Part shown: positions 1 to 7,549 of the stretch, piece after piece
Numbering within the stretch: the first letter of the stretch is position 1
How the letters are laid out: each line of letters begins with the position of its first letter
DNA from: Mailhella sp.
Lineage (GTDB): Bacteria; Desulfobacterota; Desulfovibrionia; Desulfovibrionales; Desulfovibrionaceae
NCBI GenBank assembly: GCA_017940105.1
Contig: JAGAZG010000058.1
Coordinates: 1-15,260, forward strand
DNA length: 15,260 nt
Reading direction: 5' to 3'
Made by a program: the position numbers and the translations under genes
Notes under the pieces: model-generated
The model's input: only the letters and a program-made list of their open reading frames with translations
Told to the model about the DNA's origin: nothing
Database searches by the model: none

Positions 1-32
1 AAAAGAACTTCAACCTTTCAAAAGGAATTGCA

Positions 33-1997
33 ATGAAACGTCCCAAAAGAGCTCTCATCGTTGGCATCGACGGCGCCGTCCGCTCCCTGATCGACCAGCA
101 TATCGCTGAAGGCATCTGCCCCAACTTCAAGATAGTCTTTGAAAACGGCGTGAAAAGCCTGAACAGCCTTGCCCCCATGCCCACCATCACGCCACCCAAC
201 TGGGCGACCATCGCCACAGGAACCTGGCCCTTGGTGCACCAGATCACCGACTACTGGCGCCATGTTCCCGGCACCTCCCCAAACGCCTCCAACACCGAGA
301 TGAACTTCAGCGGCGAGCGCATCAAGGCCGAAACCGTGTGGGAAGCCGCAGAACGCGCCGGCAAAAAGTCCATCGTGGTCAACTGGCCCACCTCTTACGG
401 GCTGAACAAGCGCTTTAAAAACTCCATCATCCTTGGCGGCTCCGGACTTTCCTGCGGCACAATCCAGGATAACGAAACCGCTGCGAAGCTGGGTGCGCCC
501 TATTCCGGCGGTCAGCTTTTCTGCGACGATCTGATCTGCTCGTCCCGCTTCCATCCTGGCGGCATACAGGGCGAGCTGGAACCCGCCCACGGCTGGAAGA
601 ACGTCGATGAAATGGGCGACGACCCTCTGGAATTCGAGTTTGAGCTCACCTTTGAGAAAAGCCCCTTCAAGATCAAGAGACCCACATGGTACTGGCTGGT
701 GCGCGAACTGGGCAACGATGGCTATGACACTGTCACCCTTTCCCGATCCCGCGACATGAAGGATGCCTTCTTCACGCTCAGGCTTGGCGAATGGTCCGGC
801 CGAGTGTTCACCGAAATCGAGCTGGAAGACGGCTCCAAAAAGGAAGTCGCCTTCCTAGGCCGCATCCTCAATCTCTCGGACGACGGGTCCGACTTCGACT
901 TCTACATCACCCAGATGCTCAATACCGACGGCGACCTCTGGTGCTTCCCGCCTGAAGCGGCCAAGCCCCTGCGCGACATCGAGGCCGTGCCCACCACCAA
1001 GGCCGGCTTCCTGCTGCGCATGATGGGCTGGTACGACGATGAAATGTTTTCACAGCTCATCGAAATGCACAACAAGTGGCTCGGCGACGCCCTTGTCAAG
1101 CTGATGGAGAACAACGACTGGACGCTCTGCTTCTTTCACACGCATCCCACGGACTCGGTCTATCATTACCTGATGACAGAGCTGGATCCCGCCACCTGCT
1201 CGTCACAGGAAGCGCATGAGCACGCCTGGGAATTCCACCGCCGCCTGTACCGCTCCACCGACGCCATGCTGGGCAAGCTGCTGGACTGCGCCGACGACGG
1301 CGAAACGCTCGTCATCCTGGTTTCCGACCACGGCTCCAAGGCCGACGGCGCACCCTTCACCCCGACGATCCCGCTTATCGACGCCGGGCTCATGGCCGTT
1401 GACGAAACCAAGGAGCCCAACGAAGCCGTCAAGCTGACCATCAAGAACCTAAGCAAAGAACAGGCGGAAGCCATGCTCAAGGCCAATGCCGAACCCATCA
1501 TCGAACAGTCCAGGTGTTTCCCACAGCGCACCTGCTATGTATATGTAAACCTCAAGAGCAAGTACCCGGGCGGCATCGTGGAGGACGGCGATTACTACAA
1601 GGTGCAGCGCCAGATCATCGACGCCCTGTACGCCTATGTGGATCCCAAAACAGGCACGCATCCCGTAGCTTGCTGCATGACCAAGGAAGCGGCGCGCCTC
1701 ATCGGCATGGGCGGAGACCAGTGCGGCGACGTCATCTACACCCTGTGGCCGGAATACGGCTCCCAGCACGGTCCCTTCTTCGCCACCGAAAAATGGGGGC
1801 TTGGCGACCTGCACACCCTTTCCGTTTTCTATGGTCCAGGCTTCAAGAAGGGCTATGCCATGGAGCGCAGCGTTCAGCTCGTGGATATCGTGCCCACCAT
1901 CTGCTACATGATTGGACTGCCCTATCCCAGGGAATGCGAAGGAAGCGTGCTCTACCAGGCCCTGGAAGATCCCGACGCCTTCACGGCAAAGGCATAA
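33..1997 (+). CDS. Alkaline-phosphatase-superfamily phosphodiesterase (type I phosphodiesterase/nucleotide pyrophosphatase-like)
   Basis: The 654-residue protein has the landmarks of the AP-superfamily metal phosphodiesterases. An N-terminal strand ends in GIDG (D13, metal ligand). The ITPPNW stretch puts T53 at the nucleophile position, followed by ATGTWP and H69. Later come HPTDSVYH (D374, H378), VSDHG (D432, H433) and GDLH (H594). All two-metal ligand positions therefore appear present and the enzyme should be active. The C-terminal VDIVPTICYMIGLPYP stretch is the usual closing element of the fold. A roughly 200-residue region between the nucleophile and the HPTD motif is unusually long and probably forms a cap that sets specificity. 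No signal peptide is visible, so it should be cytoplasmic. The start follows AAAGGA at good spacing. It is the first gene of the operon in the window, 57 bases before the solute-binding gene. The true substrate (phosphodiester, phosphonate or sulfate ester) is unknown. Confidence 0.88.
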   Translation: MKRPKRALIVGIDGAVRSLIDQHIAEGICPNFKIVFENGVKSLNSLAPMPTITPPNWATIATGTWPLVHQITDYWRHVPGTSPNASNTEMNFSGERIKAETVWEAAERAGKKSIVVNWPTSYGLNKRFKNSIILGGSGLSCGTIQDNETAAKLGAPYSGGQLFCDDLICSSRFHPGGIQGELEPAHGWKNVDEMGDDPLEFEFELTFEKSPFKIKRPTWYWLVRELGNDGYDTVTLSRSRDMKDAFFTLRLGEWSGRVFTEIELEDGSKKEVAFLGRILNLSDDGSDFDFYITQMLNTDGDLWCFPPEAAKPLRDIEAVPTTKAGFLLRMMGWYDDEMFSQLIEMHNKWLGDALVKLMENNDWTLCFFHTHPTDSVYHYLMTELDPATCSSQEAHEHAWEFHRRLYRSTDAMLGKLLDCADDGETLVILVSDHGSKADGAPFTPTIPLIDAGLMAVDETKEPNEAVKLTIKNLSKEQAEAMLKANAEPIIEQSRCFPQRTCYVYVNLKSKYPGGIVEDGDYYKVQRQIIDALYAYVDPKTGTHPVACCMTKEAARLIGMGGDQCGDVIYTLWPEYGSQHGPFFATEKWGLGDLHTLSVFYGPGFKKGYAMERSVQLVDIVPTICYMIGLPYPRECEGSVLYQALEDPDAFTAKA

Positions 1998-2054
1998 TGG
2001 CAATGCGGTATTTTCCGCGTCCCTTTCATCACCGCGCAACTACAGGAGAACACC

Positions 2055-2993
2055 ATGTTTAAACGCATCATCAGCATTGCCGCTGCAGCGGCGCTTTCCC
2101 TGACCTGCTTGGCCGCCCCCTCCCAGGCCGCGTGGCCGGAACGCCCTGTCAAGCTCCTGCTCGGCTCCGCCGCCGGATCATCCATTGACATGATCGGCCG
2201 CATCATCGCCCAGAAGCTTACGGACAAGTTCGGTCAGCCCTTCGTGCCCCAGAACGTGGCCGGCGGCGGTCTCGGACTATTCGCCATGACCCTGAAGAAT
2301 GCTCCTTCCGATGGATACACCATCGGCTTCGGGCTCGACAACAACTTCACCAACGTCGCCCACGATCCCAACGCAAAATTCAGGCTGGCTGATTTCAAGC
2401 CCCTCTGCACCGTCTTCAATGGCGACACCTCCTACATCGTCGCACCGGACAAGAAATGGAAGAACGTGAAAGAAGCGCTGGAGGCCTCAAAGCAGGAGCC
2501 CATCACCTTCCTGTTCCAGACGGCCATGGACCGCAACTGCTTCCAGCTTCTTGTTTCGCAGGTTCCCGGCGCCCAGGTTAAGCTCATGCCGCAAAAATCC
2601 CCGTCCGCCATCATGTCCGCCATCATGGGCGGCCATGGCGACATCGGCTCCTCCGGCGGTCTCCACTTTGAGCAGGCCCGTGCGGGCAAGGTGCGCACCC
2701 TATCCCTTATGACAAGCACGCCTTCCCCCAATTATCCCGACGTCGAACTTGTCAAGGATCTTTTTGACAAGGTCGTCTGCCCCGATGCCTACCGCCTGAT
2801 CATCGTCAGGGCCGATTTCCCTGCGGAAGCGGAGCAGGCTCTCTCCGCCGCACTCAAGGAAATATGCAGCAGCGATGAATTCAAGGCCGCAGTGGAAAAG
2901 CTGCATTTCATCCCGCGCTACAACGATGCCGCCGCCTCTGCGGAAATCTTTGCGCGTGAATACGCCGACCTGGAAATCTTCTGGAAAAAGTAG
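2055..2993 (+). CDS. Tripartite tricarboxylate transporter substrate-binding protein (Bug/TctC family)
   Basis: This 312-residue protein opens with a classic Sec signal peptide: basic MFKR, a hydrophobic alanine-rich core, and probable cleavage after SQA near residue 25. The mature start AWPERPVKLLLGSAAGSSIDMIGRI matches the Bug-family N-terminus (typically YP-KPI-LIVPF-PGG-TD---R). The GGGLG and APSDGYTIGFG stretches and the overall length also fit. Bug proteins bind carboxylates or other small organic anions in the periplasm and hand them to the TctAB membrane unit. The start follows AGGAG seven bases upstream. It lies between the phosphodiesterase and tctB/tctA genes, so it probably captures the compound that the operon handles, or a part of it. 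The ligand cannot be inferred because Bug proteins vary widely. Confidence 0.9.
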   Translation: MFKRIISIAAAAALSLTCLAAPSQAAWPERPVKLLLGSAAGSSIDMIGRIIAQKLTDKFGQPFVPQNVAGGGLGLFAMTLKNAPSDGYTIGFGLDNNFTNVAHDPNAKFRLADFKPLCTVFNGDTSYIVAPDKKWKNVKEALEASKQEPITFLFQTAMDRNCFQLLVSQVPGAQVKLMPQKSPSAIMSAIMGGHGDIGSSGGLHFEQARAGKVRTLSLMTSTPSPNYPDVELVKDLFDKVVCPDAYRLIIVRADFPAEAEQALSAALKEICSSDEFKAAVEKLHFIPRYNDAAASAEIFAREYADLEIFWKK

Positions 2994-3003
2994 CCCTTTT
3001 GCC

Positions 3004-3028
3004 GGCCCCGCTCCCTGCGGGCGGGGCC
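3004..3028 (+). other. GC-rich intercistronic hairpin between the TctC- and TctB-type genes
   Basis: GGCCCCGC at 3004-3011 pairs perfectly with GCGGGGCC at 3021-3028 around a 9-base loop, 11 bases after the binding-protein stop. No T-run follows, so it is unlikely to be a full terminator. In transporter operons such a hairpin commonly protects or partly attenuates the mRNA, so that the binding protein is made in excess over the membrane subunits. That role is inferred here. Confidence 0.6.
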
Positions 3029-3065
3029 CTGACGCATTCATCCTCAGAACACACGTGAGAACCCC

Positions 3066-3509
3066 ATGTACAGAGTCAACATCCTGGCATACCTTTTTCT
3101 GCTGTTGTTCTGCACAGTCTGCTTCACCTATGTGATCCCCAACTGGACGCCCCCCTACCCCGGCTTCGGCGTACCCGCGTCCTATGTGCCAAGCGTGCTT
3201 TGCGGCGTCATCGCCGCGCTTTCCCTCATCGGGCTCATCCTGACCTTCGTACGCAAAACAGGCAGCGAAAAAAGCAGCGGGCTTACCTTCAGGCGCTTCG
3301 GGCATTTTCTGCTTCTGCTCCTGCCCATTGCCGTCAGCATGCCCCTCATGAAAACACTGACCTTCGTGCCGGGGTCCATCATCGTCATCGCCGCCCTGCA
3401 GATCTTCGCCGGCGAACGTAGCTGGCTGCGCATCGCCTGCGTTTCCGGCATCACCGCCGTCCTCGCCTATGCCGGACTTTGGTACGGGCTCCACCTCCCC
3501 CTTCCATAA
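3066..3509 (+). CDS. Tripartite tricarboxylate transporter small membrane subunit (TctB family)
   Basis: A 147-residue very hydrophobic protein with about four membrane segments: residues ~6-24, ~38-60, ~75-95 and ~100-140, the last probably split in two. A short charged loop (VRKTGSEKSSG) follows the second segment. Size, topology and position between TctC-like and TctA-like genes identify it as TctB, whose sequence is poorly conserved. Together with TctA it forms the inner-membrane part of the ion-driven carboxylate uptake system. The start has only a weak Shine-Dalgarno (GTGAGA), in keeping with lower expression after the hairpin at 3004-3028. The stop lies 12 bases before the preferred TctA start, so translation is probably coupled. 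Confidence 0.85.
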   Translation: MYRVNILAYLFLLLFCTVCFTYVIPNWTPPYPGFGVPASYVPSVLCGVIAALSLIGLILTFVRKTGSEKSSGLTFRRFGHFLLLLLPIAVSMPLMKTLTFVPGSIIVIAALQIFAGERSWLRIACVSGITAVLAYAGLWYGLHLPLP

Positions 3510-3521
3510 AGGATGTGCCTC

Positions 3522-5039
3522 ATGGAAATGCTTGCCGGATTTGCTGACGCTTTCACGTTCCTGAATGTCCTTTACGTGTTCATCGGCGTGTTCCTGGGCA
3601 TCGCCGTTGGATGCGTGCCTGGTCTGGGCGCCAACCTCGCCATCCCCGTATGCATCCCCCTCACCTATTACATGTCGCCCATTGCCGCCATCGGCTTTCT
3701 CGTCGGCATTAACAAGGGCGCCATGTACGGCGGATCAATCTCCGCCATCCTGATCAACACGCCTGGCGATGTGGCCGCCGTGGCCACTACCTTTGACGGC
3801 TACCCCATGGCCCAGCAGGGCAGGGGCTTCAAGGCGCTGAAAACAGCCCTTTTCTCCAGCTGCTTTGGCGACACTTTCTCCACGCTGCTGGTCATCTGCG
3901 TGGCCAGCATGCTCGCGCAATGGGCACTGAAGATGGGTCCCGTGGAAGTGCTTGCCGTTCTTATCCTCGCCCTCACGCTGATTGCGGCGCTTGAATCGGA
4001 ATCGCTGATCAAGGGCGTCATTTCGGCTGCGCTCGGCCTGCTCCTAGCGACCGTGGGCATGGAGCCCACATCCGGCGCGCCCCGCTTCACCTTCAATTTT
4101 TACCAGCTGGAAAACGGCTTCTCCGTCGTCACCCTGGCCATCGGCATGCTTGCCGTTGCCGAACTGATCAAGCAATGCACGGACAAGACGAATTTTTCCA
4201 AGATCATCCGCTTCGACCAGAAAGACAAGGCCAGCAAAGAGCAGAACCGCTTCAGCCTGAAAGATTTCACCCGCTGCCTGCCCGTCTGGCTTCGTTCTTC
4301 CTTCATTGGCGCCTTCATCGGCGCATGCCCCGGGCTGGGTTCATCCGTTGCAGCCTTCCTGAGCTATGGCATAGCCAAGAAGACATCCGGTCCATGCGAC
4401 CGCTACGGCGAAGGTGAAATTCGCGGCATCGCTGCGCCGGAAACTGCCAACAACGCCGTTGTGGGCGCCGCGCTCATACCGCTGTTCACCCTAGGCATAC
4501 CGGGATCCGTTGCCGCATCGCTGCTCGTGGGCGCATTCATCATTCACGGCATCACACCAGGTCCCCTCATGTTCGAGGAGCACGGCCGCGCCGTCTATGG
4601 AATTTACGGCAGCATGATCGTCGGCTCCCTTGCCTGCCTCATCCTGGGGCTTTGCAGCAACAGGATCTTCGTCAAGATGCTGGAAGTGCCCAAGATCATC
4701 CTGTATCCCATCATCCTCTACATCTGCGTCATGGGCACCTACGCGACAAACAGCGACGCCATGGACGTGTACATGATGGCCGGCATGGCCGTCATCGGGC
4801 TCTTGTTCAAGCTTTCCGGCTTCTCCTTCGTCACCTTCATCATTGGCTTCGTGCTCGGAGGACAGTTTGAGCTTGCCCTGCAGCAAACCGTCATCGCTTC
4901 CGACGGCAATCTGCTCATCCTCTTCCAGCGCCCCATTTCCTGCACCATGATGGTCATCACGATCCTCTTTGTTATCTGGAACATCTGGAGCACCTATTTC
5001 CGCAGGCGCGAATGCCCGGATCCTGAAGCCAATGCATAG
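3522..5039 (+). CDS. Tripartite tricarboxylate transporter large permease (TctA family)
   Basis: A 505-residue polytopic membrane protein with the two TctA signature stretches. One is GCVPGLGANLAIPV near the N-terminus (about residue 30). The other is GACPGLGSSVAAFLSYGIAKKT near the middle, the pseudo-symmetric second copy. INTPGD and LGIPGSVAASLLVGAFIIHG are also typical. About 11-12 membrane segments are expected. TctA is the conducting subunit that takes substrate from the Bug protein by ion-coupled transport. An in-frame ATG also exists at 3513, but AAAGGA at 3508-3513 is correctly spaced only for the ATG at 3522, so that start is preferred; the longer version would add three residues. 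The last bases (AATGCATAG) overlap the start of the next gene. Confidence 0.92.
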   Translation: MEMLAGFADAFTFLNVLYVFIGVFLGIAVGCVPGLGANLAIPVCIPLTYYMSPIAAIGFLVGINKGAMYGGSISAILINTPGDVAAVATTFDGYPMAQQGRGFKALKTALFSSCFGDTFSTLLVICVASMLAQWALKMGPVEVLAVLILALTLIAALESESLIKGVISAALGLLLATVGMEPTSGAPRFTFNFYQLENGFSVVTLAIGMLAVAELIKQCTDKTNFSKIIRFDQKDKASKEQNRFSLKDFTRCLPVWLRSSFIGAFIGACPGLGSSVAAFLSYGIAKKTSGPCDRYGEGEIRGIAAPETANNAVVGAALIPLFTLGIPGSVAASLLVGAFIIHGITPGPLMFEEHGRAVYGIYGSMIVGSLACLILGLCSNRIFVKMLEVPKIILYPIILYICVMGTYATNSDAMDVYMMAGMAVIGLLFKLSGFSFVTFIIGFVLGGQFELALQQTVIASDGNLLILFQRPISCTMMVITILFVIWNIWSTYFRRRECPDPEANA

Positions 5040-6309
5040 TTTTTCCCAAGTCTTTTCCATGACCACGCCCATGAAGCTGCGCTCCCCCCTTTCCATACTC
5101 GGCCTTCTATGCCTCGGCTACGCCCTGAGCTTCTTCCAGAGGGTCAACCCGTCCGTGCTGGCGCCTGACCTGATGGAGGCATTCTCGCTCGACGCCGCCT
5201 CCTTCAGCCTGATCAGCTCCGCCACCATGCTGGGCTACGCCTTCACGCAGCTGCCTTCCGGCCTGCTTGCCGACATCGTTGGCGGCCGCAGGACCCTGGC
5301 CGCTTACCAGGTCCTTGCCGGCGTGTTCTGCATTCTATTCACCTTCTGCAGCAGCCTGGCGCCCGCCGTCGCCTGCCGCTTCCTGCTGGGGCTCACGCTT
5401 GCCAGCAACGTCCCCTCCTACAAGCTGCTGGCCTCATGCGTGCCGGCCAACCGCTACGCCATGTACTGCTCAGTGCTCACGGGATGCGGGGTCATCGGCA
5501 CGCTGATGGCCGCAAGCCCGCTTGTCACGGCAACGCACCTGATGGGCTGGCGCACAGCCCTGCTTGCCGTCGGCATCTTCACGGTGTTCCTCGGCGCCGC
5601 CATCTGGCTGCTCGTGCCCGACTACGACTGCACGGAAAGCAGCGGCTTCTTCTCCGTAAGGAGCAATATGGCCGCCCTCCGGCAGGGCATGAATGAAGCA
5701 GTCAGGATGCGCAACTTCTGGCTCATCTTCGCGTGGTTCATGTTCATGATCGGCAACATGTTCGTCCTGCTCACCACATGGTGGGGCAGCTACCTCATGC
5801 AGGCCAACGGGCTGGGCAAGGATGCCGCAGGGCTGAGCATATCCCTCATGTCACTGCTTCCCCTTCCCTTCATGTTCCTCTTCCCCTGGCTTTCCGACAA
5901 TGTCTTCCATTGCAGGAAGCCCTTCCTCATGGTCTCCGCAGGCATGCAGATGTGCATTCTCGCCTTCATCTGCTTCCATGGACCGGGACCGCTTTCCTTT
6001 GCCACGCTTACGGTCCTTGGCACGCTGTTCACCATATTCACCAACTGCATGGGTCCCATTTCCTTCACCATGGTCAAGGAAAGCGTGCCGTCTTCCGCGC
6101 TTGCCTCCGCCACGGGCTTCATCAACAGCAGTGCGCCCGTGCTCGCCGCCGTCCTGCAGGGGCTGTTCGGCACAGTCGTCGCCTCCTGCCTTGGCAGCGG
6201 CATGCCTCCCGCGCAGGCGTTTTCCCGGGCATTCCTCCTGCTGCTTGCCGGCAGCGTCATCGCCCTTGGCTCGACCTTCTTCATGAAAGACACGCTGGGA
6301 GGCAGGTAA
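5032..6309 (+). CDS. Major facilitator superfamily (MFS) transporter
   Basis: A 425-residue protein with about 12 hydrophobic segments in two halves. GYALSFFQRVNPSVLAPDL forms the first helix and loop. GLLADIVGGRRTL is the MFS motif A loop between helices 2 and 3. The second half begins around NFWLIFAWFMFMIGN. No ligand-specific motif is recognisable. The ATG at 5032 overlaps the TctA stop by 8 bases and is chosen for coupling; alternatives at 5059 and 5071 lack a good ribosome binding site. A second, unrelated transporter behind a complete TctABC set is unusual. It may export a product, take up a related compound, or swap one for the other. The stop overlaps the next gene as TAATG. Confidence 0.87.
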   Translation: MHSFSQVFSMTTPMKLRSPLSILGLLCLGYALSFFQRVNPSVLAPDLMEAFSLDAASFSLISSATMLGYAFTQLPSGLLADIVGGRRTLAAYQVLAGVFCILFTFCSSLAPAVACRFLLGLTLASNVPSYKLLASCVPANRYAMYCSVLTGCGVIGTLMAASPLVTATHLMGWRTALLAVGIFTVFLGAAIWLLVPDYDCTESSGFFSVRSNMAALRQGMNEAVRMRNFWLIFAWFMFMIGNMFVLLTTWWGSYLMQANGLGKDAAGLSISLMSLLPLPFMFLFPWLSDNVFHCRKPFLMVSAGMQMCILAFICFHGPGPLSFATLTVLGTLFTIFTNCMGPISFTMVKESVPSSALASATGFINSSAPVLAAVLQGLFGTVVASCLGSGMPPAQAFSRAFLLLLAGSVIALGSTFFMKDTLGGR

Positions 6310-6587
6310 TGACGGGCGAGGAAATCTACCGTTTCACGCAGGAGACGCTACTTTCGCTTGCGCGTGCCGCGGGCGTGGGCGTGGAATTTATGGAGCCCAT
6401 TGTCCTCATGGGCAAATTGCGCATCCACAAAACACCTGAAAAGGACGATGCCTATTACTGGAGAAGCCAGCTTTTGCTGCGCGTGCGCCGCGAACGCACG
6501 CCAGACGGCACGAACTGGACGTTCTTTGGTGCCGATAGCTCGCGCATCATCACGCTTTTTCAGGAAAAACGTAAAAAACAGGAGTAA
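6309..6587 (+). CDS. Hypothetical 92-aa operon protein
   Basis: I do not recognise this protein. It is 92 residues, soluble and rich in charged residues. It begins MTGEEIYRFTQETLLSLARAAGV, probably an amphipathic helix, and ends in a basic tail (FQEKRKKQE). The middle (EPIVLMGKLRIHK, then SQLLLRVRRERTPDGTNWTFFGADSSRIITLF) alternates in a way that suggests beta strands. It is very likely translated: the ATG overlaps the MFS stop (TAATG) and GGGAGG at 6297-6302 sits six bases upstream. Five bases separate it from the next gene. Position between the MFS transporter and the AP-like protein suggests an accessory role in the same process, but no function can be assigned. Confidence 0.75.
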   Translation: MTGEEIYRFTQETLLSLARAAGVGVEFMEPIVLMGKLRIHKTPEKDDAYYWRSQLLLRVRRERTPDGTNWTFFGADSSRIITLFQEKRKKQE

Positions 6588-6592
6588 TTCAC

Positions 6593-7198
6593 ATGGCAAC
6601 TGGCAAAAACGTCATCGTCCTTTTCACCACCGTTTCCGAAGACGTCCTCAAAAACAGCCAGGCGGAGCAGCTTGTCAAGATGCGCCGCAAGGGAGCCCTT
6701 GTTCCGCTCTCCGTTGCGGGCGACGTGAAGTCCGAAGCCCTTGCCGGTGCCCCTTCCGGGCAGAGCATAGCCGACGCCGCCAGGGAAAGCGGCTATGTCG
6801 TGGAACCCATAGCCTTGGGCAGTGAGCTTTCCATCGTTGAAGGCATCGGCAGCGAAGCCGCCCTGCTTGCGGAAATCGACAAGTGCTTCGCCCTTTCCAC
6901 CACAAAGATGCTCCTTGTGGTCATCTGCCCAACCATGGCGCTGTTTTACGGGCTTGGCATCGAGCGCAACATCGTTCTCGAAAAGGCCCTTCCCGCTGCC
7001 TGCATCGCCCCCACTCTGGCATGGATCGGCGATCTCCCCCTGCCCGCGCAGGTGGAAGCCGCCCCCGCCTATGCCGTGCTCAAGGGGCTGAACTTCAAGG
7101 CAAAGGAAATCGCAAAGCTGAAGGACTCCAACGACGCCCTGATGCTGAAAATTGAGCGCGACAACCGCAAACCCTGGGACAAGCACGACTGCGCGTAG
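6593..7198 (+). CDS. 201-aa protein resembling a reduced, non-catalytic alkaline-phosphatase-fold relative
   Basis: No family is recognised with certainty. The C-terminal stretch ACIAPTLAWIGDLPLPAQVE, followed by YAVLKG, lines up with the closing element of the operon's own phosphodiesterase (VDIVPTICYMIGLPYPRECE, then LYQAL). The N-terminal strand KNVIVLFTTVSEDVL with AEQLVKMRRKGALVPLS resembles the first strand and helix of that fold (GIDG, then a helix). The metal-binding D of GIDG, the TPPN nucleophile and the SDHG motif are all missing, so it should not hydrolyse phosphoesters the usual way. At 201 residues it is about one third the length of the phosphodiesterase. It starts eight bases after AGGAG at 6580-6584 and is the last gene before the terminator. 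A partner or regulatory role for the phosphodiesterase is possible but is inference. Confidence 0.7.
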   Translation: MATGKNVIVLFTTVSEDVLKNSQAEQLVKMRRKGALVPLSVAGDVKSEALAGAPSGQSIADAARESGYVVEPIALGSELSIVEGIGSEAALLAEIDKCFALSTTKMLLVVICPTMALFYGLGIERNIVLEKALPAACIAPTLAWIGDLPLPAQVEAAPAYAVLKGLNFKAKEIAKLKDSNDALMLKIERDNRKPWDKHDCA

Positions 7199-7220
7199 CC
7201 TTTTCTTTTTGAGCGTTTCA

Positions 7221-7245
7221 AAAGGGCATGGCTCGCATGCCCTTT
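7221..7245 (+). terminator. Hairpin terminator of the transporter operon
   Basis: AAAGGGCATG (7221-7230) and CATGCCCTTT (7236-7245) form a perfect 10-bp stem with a 5-base loop, 22 bases after the last stop. It is followed by ATCATTGTTT, a weak T-tract. The stem is symmetric enough to act from either side. Confidence 0.75.
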
Positions 7246-7253
7246 ATCATTGT

Positions 7254-7285
7254 TTAAACGAAAACCACCCGCTAGGCGAGTGGTT
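7254..7285. repeat. Left inverted end with subterminal hairpin (IS200/IS605-type)
   Basis: The stem 7263-7285 begins AACCAC and ends GTGGTT, with one mismatch (C7269 against A7279) and a TAG loop at 7273-7275. The flanking TTAAACGAAA at 7254-7263 is shared with the right copy in inverted orientation. A perfect 14-bp palindrome CTTATAGCTATAAG follows at 7294-7307. Confidence 0.7.
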
Positions 7286-7320
7286 CAAGAAAGCTTATAG
7301 CTATAAGTAGGATATACAAA

Positions 7321-7385
7321 CTCCATTTGATTTGCAAGAAAAGTAGTGCGGTCTGGAAACTGCAAGAAGAGCAAATCAAATGGAG
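7321..7385 (+). promoter_or_regulatory. Inverted repeat that would hide the tnpA ribosome binding site
   Basis: The 15 bases CTCCATTTGATTTGC (7321-7335) are exactly complementary to GCAAATCAAATGGAG (7371-7385), with a 35-base loop. The right arm contains most of the GGAGG Shine-Dalgarno (7382-7386) that lies five bases before the tnpA ATG. IS200 is known to repress its transposase by such a stem in the tnpA leader; the layout here is the same, and it has survived although the gene has been lost. Confidence 0.75.
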
Positions 7386-7391
7386 GTCAGA

Positions 7392-7499
7392 ATGAGTAAC
7401 ATAAGAAGGTTAGCGCACACGACACGGAACTGTAACTACCATATAGTATTGAGTTTGGGCAGGCCACGTTTCAGTATGAGTTTGCCTTTGAACTTTTGA
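7392..7499 (+). pseudogene. tnpA: Remnant of IS200/IS605 transposase (Y1, TnpA-like) N-terminus
   Basis: The reading frame starts after GGAGG and encodes MSNIRRLAHTTRNCNYHIV, matching the conserved IS200-type TnpA start (roughly LAHT--NC-YHIVF-PKYRR). From codon 20, near 7449, the similarity ends; the frame continues LSLGRPRFSMSLPLNF and stops at 7497-7499. A complete enzyme is about 140-150 residues with an HUH motif and a catalytic tyrosine, all of which are missing. The remnant is therefore inactive, and only its leader and first strand remain. The breakpoint marks where the island's cargo begins. Confidence 0.75.
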
Positions 7500-7549
7500 C
7501 TGCCATTAAGAACTATATTTTTCATTTACCCGGCCCACATCTTTTGCTT

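Noticed and set aside
18..590. Long minus-strand open frames across the operon, such as 18-590, 1449-2039 and 2700-3494
   Set aside because: They are antisense shadows of strongly supported plus-strand genes in GC-rich DNA, with low-complexity, non-protein-like composition.
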